A DNA stretch of 64,000 nt from JBBECE01 sp964574935 (GTDB taxonomy: Bacteria > Pseudomonadota > Alphaproteobacteria > Rhizobiales > Devosiaceae): NCBI GenBank assembly GCA_964574935.1, contig CAZNOZ010000012.1, forward strand, positions 1 through 64,000, given 5' to 3'. The notes under the pieces were generated by a model. The model did no database searches and was not told the origin of the DNA. It saw nothing but the letters and a program-made list of their open reading frames with translations. This document shows, one piece after another, positions 33,727-43,020 of this stretch. The translations under genes and the position numbers were made by a program. How positions within the stretch are numbered: the stretch's first letter is position 1; each line of letters begins with the position of its first letter.

Positions 33727-35373
33727 ATGGATGATCCTGGCCAGACCGGCGGCCCGCTGCTCACGGTCCGCGATCTGAGCGTACGCTTCGAGCAGGCCGG
33801 CAACGTCACCGACGCGGTGCGCTCGATCAGCTTCGAGATCGGCGCCGGCGAGACGGTGGCGCTGGTCGGCGAGTCCGGCTCGGGAAAGTCGGTGACGGCG
33901 CTTTCGATCCTCAGACTCCTGCCCTACCCGGCCGCCGCCCATCCCTCCGGGACGATCGAGTTCAAGGGGCAGGACCTGCTCACCGTCGGCGAGCGGCAGA
34001 TGCGCCAGGTGCGCGGCAACGACATATCGATCGTCTTTCAGGAACCGATGAGTTCGCTCAACCCGTTGCACACCATCGAGCGGCAGGTCGGCGAGGTCCT
34101 CAAGGTCCACCGGGGCATGGGCGAGGCGCAGGTCCGCGCGCGCACCCTGGAGCTGCTCGGCCAGGTCGGCATCAAGGACCCCGCCGCCAGAATGGCCGCC
34201 TATCCGCACCAGCTTTCCGGCGGACAGCGGCAGCGGGCCATGATCGCGATGGCGCTCGCCAACGAACCGGACCTCTTTATCGCCGACGAGCCGACCACCG
34301 CCCTCGACGTTACCGTGCAGGCGCAGATCCTGACGCTCCTCAGGGACCTCAGGGCCCGCATGGGCATGGCAATGCTCTTCATCACGCACGATCTGGGGAT
34401 CGTGCGGCGCATGGCGGACCGCGTCTGCGTCATGCGCGAAGGCGAGATCGTCGAACAGGGCGAGACCGCCTCCGTGTTCGCCGCACCCCGGCACGCCTAC
34501 ACCAGGCACCTGATCGCCGCCGAACCGAAAGGCCGGCCGCGTGAGGTCGCACCGGCAAGCCCGACGATCGTCGAGACGGCCGATCTCAGGGTCTGGTTTC
34601 CGGTGCGCAGGGGCCTGTTGCGGCGCACCGTCGGCCACATCAAGGCTGTCGACGGCATCGACATCGCCATCCGCCGGGGCGAGACGCTGGGGGTGGTCGG
34701 CGAATCCGGCTCAGGCAAGACGACCCTGGGGCTCGCGGTGTTGCGGCTGATTTCGTCGCAAGGCCGGATCGCCTTTCTCGGGGAGGACATCCAGGGGCGC
34801 TCGTTCGCCGACATGCGGGGGTTGCGCCGGCATATGCAGATCGTTTTCCAGGACCCCTACGGTTCGCTCAGCCCGCGGATGTCGGTGGGCGACATCGTCG
34901 CGGAGGGCCTCGACGTGCACCGGCCGGATCTCGACGAAGCCGGCCGCGACCGCGCGGTGGTCAAGGCGCTCGAAGAAGTCGGGCTCGATCCCGAAACCCG
35001 GCTGCGCTATCCGCACGAATTCTCCGGCGGCCAGCGGCAGCGGATCGCGGTCGCGCGGGCGATGATCCTGGAGCCGAAATTCGTCGTCCTGGACGAGCCG
35101 ACCTCGTCGCTGGACATGAGCGTGCAGGCGCAGGTTGTCGAATTGCTGCGCGAGCTGCAGGCGAGACACTCGCTGACCTACATGTTCATTTCCCACGACC
35201 TGAAGGTCGTCAGGGCGCTCGCCAACACCGTGATCGTGATGCGGGACGGGCGGGTGGTCGAACAGGGCGCCGCCGAGACGGTGCTCGCCGAACCGCGGAC
35301 CGACTACACCCGAGCGCTCCTGGCAGCCGCATTCGATCTCAGCGCCGGGCCGCCGGACGCGGTACAGCAGTAG
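33727..35373 (+). CDS. yejF: Peptide ABC transporter ATP-binding protein YejF
   Basis: A 548-residue ATPase with two ABC domains in one chain. Domain 1: Walker A GESGSGKSVTALS (near residue 53), signature LSGGQRQRAMIAMAL, Walker B LFIADEPTTALD. Domain 2: GESGSGKTTLGLA (near 325), FSGGQRQRIAVARAM, FVVLDEPTSSLD. Each ends in the oligopeptide C-terminal region. Both catalytic sites look intact. The gene closes the coupled yejBEF set. Confidence 0.94.
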   Translation: MDDPGQTGGPLLTVRDLSVRFEQAGNVTDAVRSISFEIGAGETVALVGESGSGKSVTALSILRLLPYPAAAHPSGTIEFKGQDLLTVGERQMRQVRGNDISIVFQEPMSSLNPLHTIERQVGEVLKVHRGMGEAQVRARTLELLGQVGIKDPAARMAAYPHQLSGGQRQRAMIAMALANEPDLFIADEPTTALDVTVQAQILTLLRDLRARMGMAMLFITHDLGIVRRMADRVCVMREGEIVEQGETASVFAAPRHAYTRHLIAAEPKGRPREVAPASPTIVETADLRVWFPVRRGLLRRTVGHIKAVDGIDIAIRRGETLGVVGESGSGKTTLGLAVLRLISSQGRIAFLGEDIQGRSFADMRGLRRHMQIVFQDPYGSLSPRMSVGDIVAEGLDVHRPDLDEAGRDRAVVKALEEVGLDPETRLRYPHEFSGGQRQRIAVARAMILEPKFVVLDEPTSSLDMSVQAQVVELLRELQARHSLTYMFISHDLKVVRALANTVIVMRDGRVVEQGAAETVLAEPRTDYTRALLAAAFDLSAGPPDAVQQ

Positions 35374-35471
35374 CCTGCAACGGCGCACAAATTGCCCCGA
35401 CCGGCCTCGCCGCGCCACGATTTCCGGCCTAGACTGGCCTCCCCCACCGGCACCGCGCGGGAGCGAACGCA

Positions 35472-37322
35472 ATGATGAAACCGATCTTTCGGCTCGCCCT
35501 GATGGCGCTCGCGGGCCTGGCGCTGGCTGGTTCGCCGGCCGCCGCCCAGGATGGCGCATGGCAACACGCAACCTCGCTAATCGGCGAGCCCAAATACCCG
35601 CCGGGTTTCGCGCATTTCGACTATGTGAACCCCGATGCGCCCAAGGGCGGCACCGTCCGCCTGTCGGTGACGGGCAGCTTCGACACCTTCAATCCTGTTC
35701 TGCCGCAGGGGGAGACAGCGAGCGGGCTCGGCCTGGTCGTGGAGACCCTGATGACCACGTCGCTGGACGAAACCTCGACCCAATACGGGCTGCTCGCCGA
35801 CGGCTTCCGCGCCGCCGACGACTATTCCTCGGTGACCTACCATTTGAACCCGAAGGCGCGCTGGCAGGACGGCGAACCGATCACGGTCGAGGATGTGATC
35901 TGGACTTTCAACAAGCTGATTGAGCTCAACCCGGCGCAGGCGGCCTACTACGCCAATGTGGTCTCGGTCGAGCAGACCGGCGAGGGCGAGGTGACGTTCA
36001 CCTTCGACCAGGGCGGCAATCGCGAACTGCCGCACATCGTCGGGCAGCTGCTGGTGTTGCCCAAGCACTGGTGGGAGGGCGTCGGCCCGAACGGCGAGCC
36101 ACGCGATATCGGCGCCTCGAGCCTGGAGCCGCCGCTCGGTTCGGGGCCATACCGGCTGGCTGAATTCAGCCCCGGACGCTCGGTGGTGTTCGAGCGGGTG
36201 CCGGACTATTGGGGCGCCGACGAGCCGGTCAATATCGGGCAGAACAATTTCGACAAGGTCCGCTACGAGTATTTCCGCGACACCACCGTGCAGTTCGAGG
36301 CCTTCAAGGGCGACCAGTTCGACTGGTGGAGCGAGAACATCGCGAGGCGCTGGGCCACCGGCTACGACTTCGCCGCGGTCGAACAAAATCGCGTCGTGCG
36401 CGAGCTTTTCGAGGAGCCCTATCGCGACTCCGGGATCATGGTCGGCTTCATCCCCAATCTGCGGCGCCAGACCTTCCAGGATCCGCGGGTGCGCGAGGCG
36501 ATCAACTACGCCCTCGATTTCGAGGAACTCAACCGCACCATTTTCTTCGGCCAGTATGAGCGCATCAACTCGTTCTTCTACGGTACCGATCTGGCGGCGT
36601 CCGGCCTGCCGACAGGCAAGGAGCTGGAGATCCTCGAAAGCGTCAGGGACCTGGTGCCCGAAGAGGTGTTCACGACCGCCTACGCCAATCCGGTCGGTGG
36701 CAGTCCCGAAAACCTCAGATCCAATCTCGCCAAGGCGCTGGAGCTGCTCGAAGAAGCCGGCTACCGGCTCGACGGCAACCGGCTGGTGGACGCCAACGGC
36801 GAGCAGTTGAGTTTCGAGATTTTGCTGAACGGGCCGACGATCGAGGTCGTGGCCATTCCCTGGCAGACCAATCTCGAACGGATCGGCATCGCGGCCACGG
36901 TCAGGACCGTCGACAGCCCGCAATGGGTCAACCGCGTGCGCTCGCGCGATTTCGACGTCATCTACACCGGCTGGCTGCAATCGCTTTCCCCGGGCAACGA
37001 ACAGCGCGCTTTCTGGGGCTCGGAAGCGGCCGGCGAAGACAACTCCAGCAACTACGCGGGCATCGCCGACCCCGGCGTCGACGCGCTGATCGACAAGGTG
37101 ATCTTCGCCGAGGATCGCGACGAGCTCGTCGCCGCGACCCACGCGCTCGACCGGGTGCTGATGGCCAATCATTTCGTCGTCCCGAGCTACACGCTGAGAA
37201 AAGCGCGGATTGCGCGCTGGGACCGGTTCAGCCACCCCGACGAGCTGCCTGAATACGCCATCGGTTTTCCGACCATCTGGTGGTGGGACGAAGAAAAGGC
37301 GGCGCGGACCGGTGGGCCCTAG
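35472..37322 (+). CDS. Family 5 peptide-binding protein (YejA/YepA type)
   Basis: A 616-residue periplasmic binding protein. Residues 1-25 are a Sec signal (hydrophobic run, cleavage near AAA-QD). The mature protein has GFAHFDYVNPDAPKGGTVRLS, typical of YejA, then YHLNPKARWQDGEPITVEDVIWTFN and LGSGPYRLAEFSPGRSVVFERV. It lies 98 bases after yejF, so the order is B-E-F-binding protein instead of A-B-E-F. Similar proteins bind muropeptides or other peptides. No lipobox. Confidence 0.92.
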   Translation: MMKPIFRLALMALAGLALAGSPAAAQDGAWQHATSLIGEPKYPPGFAHFDYVNPDAPKGGTVRLSVTGSFDTFNPVLPQGETASGLGLVVETLMTTSLDETSTQYGLLADGFRAADDYSSVTYHLNPKARWQDGEPITVEDVIWTFNKLIELNPAQAAYYANVVSVEQTGEGEVTFTFDQGGNRELPHIVGQLLVLPKHWWEGVGPNGEPRDIGASSLEPPLGSGPYRLAEFSPGRSVVFERVPDYWGADEPVNIGQNNFDKVRYEYFRDTTVQFEAFKGDQFDWWSENIARRWATGYDFAAVEQNRVVRELFEEPYRDSGIMVGFIPNLRRQTFQDPRVREAINYALDFEELNRTIFFGQYERINSFFYGTDLAASGLPTGKELEILESVRDLVPEEVFTTAYANPVGGSPENLRSNLAKALELLEEAGYRLDGNRLVDANGEQLSFEILLNGPTIEVVAIPWQTNLERIGIAATVRTVDSPQWVNRVRSRDFDVIYTGWLQSLSPGNEQRAFWGSEAAGEDNSSNYAGIADPGVDALIDKVIFAEDRDELVAATHALDRVLMANHFVVPSYTLRKARIARWDRFSHPDELPEYAIGFPTIWWWDEEKAARTGGP

Positions 37323-37453
37323 GCGATCGGCGGCGCCCGGTTCCGCATGAGGCGCGCGCGCAGGGCATTGTCCGGCCGGTGTGAACCGGACGCTTTGCGC
37401 CCGGGGTGCGACAGCTGTGGAATCGTCGCCCCTCGCGCCGAGATCGGGGCGGT

Positions 37454-38689
37454 GTGCAAGTGAGGTCGCCCTTGCGCAGGCTGGGTCGGCGCATCGAAAA
37501 GCTCGCCGTCGATACGCTCGCCATTCCGTTGGAACGCAAAGCCGCCATACGTCGCGGCGCCAGGTTTGTCGGGCACTATTTGATGGTCACCGGCAGCGCC
37601 GGCAAGGGCACCGCGACGCAGATGACCGGACAGGCGCTCGGCGCCTATGGCACGGCCCGCGCGTCCGACGAAAACAACCTCTTGCGCGGCGTCATCAATA
37701 CCCTTCGCAGGCTCGACGCGCCCGTTGACTATCTGGTGCAGGAGGTCGCCAGCGTGAGCCCCGGCCAAATCGAGCGCGCAACCGGCCTGCTGCCCATCGA
37801 CGTCGCCATTATCACGACGATCGGCTCGGACCATCTCGAGAACTACGAGGACCGGGCGGCTCTCGTGAAGGAGAAGGGGCACCTGGTCGAACGTGTCCGG
37901 CCCGGCGGGTTCGCGGTCCTCAACGCCGACGATCGGTCGGTCATGTCGATGGCGACGCGCACCGGCGAGAAAATCGTCACCTACGGGCTCGCCGCCCAAG
38001 CCGATGTGCGGGCCGAGAACATCGCATGCCGGTGGCCGGAGAGGCTGAGCTTCGATCTGGTCATCGGCGACTGGCGCCGCCGGGTGCACACGCAACTGGC
38101 GTCGTCGATCTTCGTGAGCGGTATTCTCGCCGCGTTCGCGGTCCTGCGTGGCTACGGGCTCGATCCGGAACCGGCGGTACCCGTGATCGAGGCCGTCGAG
38201 GCGCGCTACCAGAAGCTGAGCGTGCATCCGAGCGCCATCGGGCACACTTTCCTTCTGGACGCCGCCAAGGGGTCGCAAAGCGCCACCGAACGATTGCTGG
38301 AAGAGCTTCCGAACCTGGCCACCGGCCCCACGGTCTATGTGCAGGGACTCCTGCCCTGGACCAGAGGCGAGCCTTCCGAGACGGTGATCCGGCGCGTATT
38401 GATCGCGGCAGCCGGCATGGTTGACCATGTGATCGGCGTCGAAGCGGCCTACGAGCCGGCGCGGGCGCTCGCCGACGAGCCGCAATATTCAAACGTGCAC
38501 GCGGCACGAAGCTGGCAGGAGGCGCTCGAGGTGCTTCGCGGGCTGCCGCCTTCGCTGGTGATCGTCAAGGCGGGGTACAAATCCAAGCTGCAGCGCATCT
38601 GGCTCGGCGCACAGCAACCGGTCACCTGCAGGCGCTTGGAGTGCCAACGCAAGGTGGAGTGCATCGACTGCCGATTGCTCGACGCCTGA
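37454..38689 (+). CDS. Mur-ligase-like ATP-dependent ligase with cysteine-rich C-terminus
   Basis: A protein of about 411 residues with Mur-ligase architecture outside the division cluster. LMVTGSAGKGTATQM is the ATP loop, VQEVASVSPGQI the Mur glutamate region, ITTIGSDHLENYEDRAALVKEKGHLVE matches the DHLD and Lys motifs, FAVLNADD follows, and FLLDAAKGSQSATERLLEEL plus LVIVKAGYKSKLQRI fit the C-terminal ligase domain. The last residues hold C-X4-C-X5-C-X2-C, unusual for Mur ligases. It follows the peptide-binding gene by 131 bases. Start uncertain: GTG at 37454, 37460 or 37406. It may religate recycled peptides to a nucleotide sugar. Confidence 0.78.
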   Translation: MQVRSPLRRLGRRIEKLAVDTLAIPLERKAAIRRGARFVGHYLMVTGSAGKGTATQMTGQALGAYGTARASDENNLLRGVINTLRRLDAPVDYLVQEVASVSPGQIERATGLLPIDVAIITTIGSDHLENYEDRAALVKEKGHLVERVRPGGFAVLNADDRSVMSMATRTGEKIVTYGLAAQADVRAENIACRWPERLSFDLVIGDWRRRVHTQLASSIFVSGILAAFAVLRGYGLDPEPAVPVIEAVEARYQKLSVHPSAIGHTFLLDAAKGSQSATERLLEELPNLATGPTVYVQGLLPWTRGEPSETVIRRVLIAAAGMVDHVIGVEAAYEPARALADEPQYSNVHAARSWQEALEVLRGLPPSLVIVKAGYKSKLQRIWLGAQQPVTCRRLECQRKVECIDCRLLDA

Positions 38690-38716
38690 GATCGGGCGGA
38701 TATCCCGGCCCCTCGC

Positions 38717-39493
38717 TTACAGATTGCCCCAGCCGCCATCGACGGTGAAGTTCTGTCCCGAGAGCATCCGCGAGTCGTCAGCGGCCAAAAACAGCGCCAT
38801 CCGGGCCACGTCATCCGGCATGATTCGGTCCGCAAGTAATTGATTTTGCGCAATTAATTCTGAGGATTCCGGCGTGACGAACTCCTTAAGCTGGCGTTCG
38901 GTCATCACCCAGCCGGGCACGATCGTGTTGACCCTGATCCCGTATCTACCCAGGTCGCGTCCGATCGTCCGCGTGAGCCCGTGGGCGCCGGCCTTCGAGG
39001 CCGCGTAGGGCGCGAGATCGGGCAGCGCGACCACCCAACTCAGGGACCCGAAATTGATGATCGAGCCCTTGCCGGCCTCGATCATCGCCGGCGCCACGGC
39101 CTGGATGGCAAAAAAGAAATGCTTGAGATTGACGGCAACGCGGGCGTCCCAGAATTCCTCGTCGATTTCCCGGAAGTCGCGGCGCCCGTCATAGGCGGCG
39201 TTGTTGACCAGGACCCCGGCCGGCCCGTGGGCTTCGGCGAAGTCCGAGATGGCCGAGCGGTAGGCCCCGATGTCGGTGACGTCGCACTCGATGAATTCGA
39301 CGATCCGGTTGTCGGCGGTGAGCCTGTCGGCCAGCGCCTGGCCCGCTTCGCGGTTGAGATCGACGAAGCCGACCTTCGCGCCCTGGGCGGCAAAGGCGGC
39401 AACCATCGCCGCGCCGATGCCGGCGGCACCGCCCGAGATGACCACGGGCACCGTGTCCAGGCTTTTGTATCTGGCGAAATTTTCGTCGCTCAT
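38717..39493 (-). CDS. SDR sugar dehydrogenase, XylB-like (D-xylose/L-arabinose 1-dehydrogenase type)
   Basis: A 258-residue short-chain dehydrogenase: SGGAAGIGAAMV for NAD(P), FVDLN ending strand 2 (acidic, NAD-preferring), NNAAYDGRRDF, FGSLSWVVALPDLAPYAASKAG with catalytic Ser, Tyr and Lys, and FTVDGGWGNL at the end. The stretch AVNLKHFFFAIQAVAPAM and FGSLSW follow the Caulobacter xylose dehydrogenase pattern. ATG at 39493. It starts 8 bases after an AraD1-family gene on the same strand, supporting an oxidative pentose or sugar-acid pathway. Substrate not proven. Confidence 0.85.
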   Translation of the reverse strand: MSDENFARYKSLDTVPVVISGGAAGIGAAMVAAFAAQGAKVGFVDLNREAGQALADRLTADNRIVEFIECDVTDIGAYRSAISDFAEAHGPAGVLVNNAAYDGRRDFREIDEEFWDARVAVNLKHFFFAIQAVAPAMIEAGKGSIINFGSLSWVVALPDLAPYAASKAGAHGLTRTIGRDLGRYGIRVNTIVPGWVMTERQLKEFVTPESSELIAQNQLLADRIMPDDVARMALFLAADDSRMLSGQNFTVDGGWGNL

Positions 39494-39501
39494 TGGAGGC
39501 C

Positions 39502-40491
39502 TCACAATGGCCGGGCGGCGGCGTATCCGGTCTTCTCGACGGCCAGGGGATTGCGCAGCGGCAATCCCATTTCGGCCGCTTCGATCTCGAACACGTCCCC
39601 GGGCTCGGCCCGAAAACCGTCGGCAAAAGAAAGGGTTGCCGTGCCGAACATATGAACATGGACGTCGCCGGGATGGCGAAACAGCTGGTACTTGAAGTGG
39701 TGATGCTCGAGGTTGGCGAGGGTGTGGGACATGTTGTCCTCACCGGACACAAAAGGCTTCTGCCAAACCACGGAATCTCCACGAATGATACGCGAATCTC
39801 CGCGAATATTCGCCGGGAGCTCGCCGAGTATGATCTCGGGTCCTATGGCGGCGGGGCGGAGCTTGGAATGGGCGAGGTAGAGGTAGTTGATCCGCTCGGT
39901 GACGTGGTCGGAGAATTCGTTGGCGAGGGTGAAGCCGAGGCGGAAGGGCGTGCCGTCGGGGCCGATCAGATAGATGCCGGCGATTTCGGGTTCCTCGCCG
40001 CCGTCGCCTGAAAAATCAGGCATCATGAGCGGCGCTCCGGGGGCGGCCAGGCAAGTGCCGTCACCCTTGTAGAACCATTCGGGCTGCACCCCGATCTCGC
40101 CGGGTTTCGGACGCCCGCCTTCGAGCCCCATATTGAACATTCGCATGGAGTCGGTGAGCTCGGCGGCATCGGTCTTGCCGGCAGCGTGCATGGCGTCGCG
40201 CGTCGACGCCGAGCCGAGATGGGTGAGGCCCGTGCCGGTGACGCTAAGATGCGCGGGATCGGGATGGGCGATGGGGCACAGCATGCGCCCGTCCCTGGCG
40301 GCGGCCTCGAGATCGACCTCCTCCCCGCGTCCGAGATCGGCGACCAGGTCGGCGAGCGGGGTGCCATCCTTGATCGCCCGCTGGGCCAGCGAATAGACGG
40401 TCGCCTCGTGCTCGAGACGCCGGGCGACATCGCCTTCACGGACCACCACGATCGGGTTGTCGCCTTCGGCGCGGATCTGACTCAACCACAT
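39502..40491 (-). CDS. AraD1 family protein (FAH superfamily)
   Basis: A 329-residue protein of the AraD1/GguC branch of the fumarylacetoacetate-hydrolase superfamily. Motifs are THLGSASTRDAMHAAGKTDAAELTDSMRMF, IGVQPEWFYKGDG, GGEEPEIAGIYLIGPDGTPFRLGF, NEFSDHVTERINYLYLAHSKLRP and GDVHVHMFGTATLSFADG; the E-E-E/D metal ligands appear retained. ATG at 40491 (MWLSQIRAEG) with GAGGAG upstream fits family N-termini; the longer frame to 40551 does not. Members act in sugar-acid breakdown, probably as dehydratase or aldolase on 2-keto-3-deoxy acids. Confidence 0.88.
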   Translation of the reverse strand: MWLSQIRAEGDNPIVVVREGDVARRLEHEATVYSLAQRAIKDGTPLADLVADLGRGEEVDLEAAARDGRMLCPIAHPDPAHLSVTGTGLTHLGSASTRDAMHAAGKTDAAELTDSMRMFNMGLEGGRPKPGEIGVQPEWFYKGDGTCLAAPGAPLMMPDFSGDGGEEPEIAGIYLIGPDGTPFRLGFTLANEFSDHVTERINYLYLAHSKLRPAAIGPEIILGELPANIRGDSRIIRGDSVVWQKPFVSGEDNMSHTLANLEHHHFKYQLFRHPGDVHVHMFGTATLSFADGFRAEPGDVFEIEAAEMGLPLRNPLAVEKTGYAAARPL

Positions 40492-40719
40492 CTGAATCGG
40501 CTCCTCACGCGGCCTTGAGTTCGGCGCCGGCGGGAAGCCATACGAAGGCACGCACTCTCATTCGTGCGCCGCCGCGCCCTCTTTGTGGGGCAGGTTTACC
40601 CGGGCCCGGGGCGGGTGCCAAGGGGCGCGTGCTGAGCGTGCTGGCGCGCCGTCGGGCCGCGTGCTAGGCGGTGCCCGCTTCGTCCGCCGGTCCCCGACCC
40701 TTTGAAGGAGCGCCGCGCC

Positions 40720-41670
40720 ATGCGCCAACCCTCCCGCGGGACCGCCACGGCGACCCCGACCGACGCGCCGGCCGCGGCCCATCGCTCCGGCATCGCGCTG
40801 ATGGTGGCGGCGACCCTGGCGGTGCCGTTCGGAGACGCGATCTCGAAATATCTCTCGAGCTCCATCGCCCCGGTGGAAATCGCCTTCTGGCGCTTCAGCT
40901 TCCAGACCCTGTTCCTGGTGCTGGCGGTCGGGATAACGGGTCGGCGGTTTCGGCCGACGGTGCCGATCGGCCTGCTGGCGCTGCTCGGGGCGCTTCTGGC
41001 GACGGTGCTGGTGAGCATCGTGACGGCGTTCTCGGTGATGCCGATCGCCACCGCCATCGCCATCTTCTTCATCGAGCCACTGATCCTGACCGTCTTCGGG
41101 GTCCTTTTTCTCGGGGAGACGGCCGGCTGGCGGCGCTATCTGGCCGTCCTTGTCGGACTCGGCGGGGCGCTGGTGGTCATCCGGCCGAACTGGGCCGCAT
41201 TCGGCTGGTACGCGGTCCTTCCCCTGGTCACCGCCGTCAGCTTTGCCGCCTACGCAACGATCGTGAGAAAAATCGGCTCGCGCATGCCGGTGCTGGCGCT
41301 GCAGAGCTGGGTGAGCGTGTTCGCCGCGGCACTGCTGGGCGCGCTGGTTCTGGCGCTCGGTTTGGAGGGCGGCGGCGCGCCGAGCTCACTGGAAATAGTG
41401 GCGCCGCGACTGGGATGGCTGGCCGCCTACGGGCTGATATCGTCGGTGACGTTCGTGATGTTCACCGAGGCCTTTCGGCGCACGCCGGCGGGGGTTCTGG
41501 CGCCGTTCCAGTATCTCGAAATCCTCGGGGCGACCGCCGTGGGCTTCCTGTTTTTCGGCGACTTTCCGGACCTTCAGACCTGGGCGGGCACCGCCGTCAT
41601 TCTGGGCTCGGGGCTTTACGTCTTCCGCCGCGAGGGGCGGCGCGCGCCGGCCGGCCCTGATGCACGGTGA
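40720..41670 (+). CDS. DMT-family transporter (EamA domains)
   Basis: A 316-residue inner-membrane protein with ten hydrophobic segments in two EamA repeats, starting after a 25-residue polar N-terminus. Landmarks: VPFGDAISKYLSSSIAPVEIAFWRF in helix 1-2 and FIEPLILTVFGVLFLGE in repeat 1; FQYLEILGATAVGFLFFGDFP in repeat 2. Such proteins export amino acids or other small metabolites. AAGGAG lies 10 bases before ATG 40720. The 3' end overlaps the convergent MscS gene by 74 bases. Confidence 0.9.
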   Translation: MRQPSRGTATATPTDAPAAAHRSGIALMVAATLAVPFGDAISKYLSSSIAPVEIAFWRFSFQTLFLVLAVGITGRRFRPTVPIGLLALLGALLATVLVSIVTAFSVMPIATAIAIFFIEPLILTVFGVLFLGETAGWRRYLAVLVGLGGALVVIRPNWAAFGWYAVLPLVTAVSFAAYATIVRKIGSRMPVLALQSWVSVFAAALLGALVLALGLEGGGAPSSLEIVAPRLGWLAAYGLISSVTFVMFTEAFRRTPAGVLAPFQYLEILGATAVGFLFFGDFPDLQTWAGTAVILGSGLYVFRREGRRAPAGPDAR

Positions 41671-42961
41671 CCTCGCGATGCGGATAGGGAATTGCAATCC
41701 CGTTTTCGTGGAAAGCGTCCCATAGCGCCAGAAACACGTCGCCGCGGATATTTCTGAGCCCGGCGGCGGGGTCCTTGATCCAGAATCTGAGGATGAAATC
41801 GATCGAGGATTCGCCGAAGCCGGTGATATGGCAGACGGTGCGGTAGCGCCCAGGCATGTCGACCACCCGCTTGTGCGCATTGGCGGCGGCGATGGCGAGC
41901 TCACGGACCTGGTGGGGGTCGGAGTCGTAGCTGACGCCGAATTCGAGGTCGATGCGGACGAATTCATTGGCAAACGACCAGTTCTGAACCTGCTGGGTGA
42001 CCAGATCCTCGTTGGGGATGAGGAACTCGCGGCCGTCGCGCATTGTCACCGAGACGTAACGGGCATTGAGCGAGGTGATCCAGCCGAAGGTGCTGCCGAC
42101 GGAGATGACATCGCCGGGCTTGATCGAACGGTCGAGCAGCAGGATGACGCCCGAGACAAGGTTGGAGACGACCTTCTGAAGCCCGAAGCCCAGGCCCAGA
42201 CCGAGGGCACCGTAGAGAATGGTCAGGGCCGTGAAATCGATGCCGATCAGCCCGAGCCCCAATATGACGGCCACGACCATGAGGCCGGCGCGGACGAACT
42301 TGCCCAACAGGACCCGTGTGGTCGGGGTTATGTCCTCGATCGAGGCGAGTTGATTGTCCGCCAGGCGGCTGAGAAACAACGCGAGCCACACCAGAACGGA
42401 GAACACAAGCGCCGCCTGCACGACGGTCAGCGCCGAGAGGCGGAAGTCCCCGAATTGCAGCGCGAAGGCGTCGAGGAATTCGGCGGCCTGCGGAATGATG
42501 CCGAGGATCGACAGCGCCGCCAGCGTCCAGGCGACGACGGCGACGACTCGCGCCAACGCCCGGTTGCGGATCACCCGCGAGGATATGGAAATGACGACCC
42601 AGGCCGTGAGAAGGCTGGCGACCGCCTGCAAGAACTCGCTGCGCGTCGGCTCCGTTGCCGCCCGCATGATGCCGAAGGCGACCCACAGCAACGGCACCAT
42701 GGCGATGAGCGTGAGACGGCGCAGAAGCACCGCCAGCCAGCGCAGCCGGCGCGGGCTGAGCGTGGCACCGCGAATCCAGGCCTCGAAACGTGGTCCGACA
42801 AGGGAGCCGGCGATCACCGCCAGCGCGACGCAAAGCGCGATGACCGCGAGCTGGACGACGATCCAGACCGCGAAGTCGGGATCGAGGGAAAGGCCGAGGG
42901 CGTCCAGAAGCGGCGTCAGAAAAGCCCGCAGGGTATCGGTCAGCCCGCTGAGACTATCCAT
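41597..42961 (-). CDS. MscS-family mechanosensitive channel
   Basis: A 454-residue membrane protein, longer than E. coli MscS (286) by extra N-terminal helices. About six hydrophobic segments are followed by the pore-lining helix and beta domain LYGALGLGLGFGLQKVVSNLVSGVILLLDRSIKPGDVI near residues 245-282, then DGREFLIPNEDLVTQQVQNWS. The C-terminus is an Arg-rich tail (GRPARAAPRGGRRKAPSPE) encoded inside the overlap with the convergent transporter gene. It should release solutes on hypo-osmotic shock. Confidence 0.93.
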   Translation of the reverse strand: MDSLSGLTDTLRAFLTPLLDALGLSLDPDFAVWIVVQLAVIALCVALAVIAGSLVGPRFEAWIRGATLSPRRLRWLAVLLRRLTLIAMVPLLWVAFGIMRAATEPTRSEFLQAVASLLTAWVVISISSRVIRNRALARVVAVVAWTLAALSILGIIPQAAEFLDAFALQFGDFRLSALTVVQAALVFSVLVWLALFLSRLADNQLASIEDITPTTRVLLGKFVRAGLMVVAVILGLGLIGIDFTALTILYGALGLGLGFGLQKVVSNLVSGVILLLDRSIKPGDVISVGSTFGWITSLNARYVSVTMRDGREFLIPNEDLVTQQVQNWSFANEFVRIDLEFGVSYDSDPHQVRELAIAAANAHKRVVDMPGRYRTVCHITGFGESSIDFILRFWIKDPAAGLRNIRGDVFLALWDAFHENGIAIPYPHREVTVHQGRPARAAPRGGRRKAPSPE

Positions 42962-43020
42962 CGCGCCCCCCCCGATTCGCTTACGCCGGGGACTGTCTTA
43001 GTCGGGCGGAAAGCCGGGCG

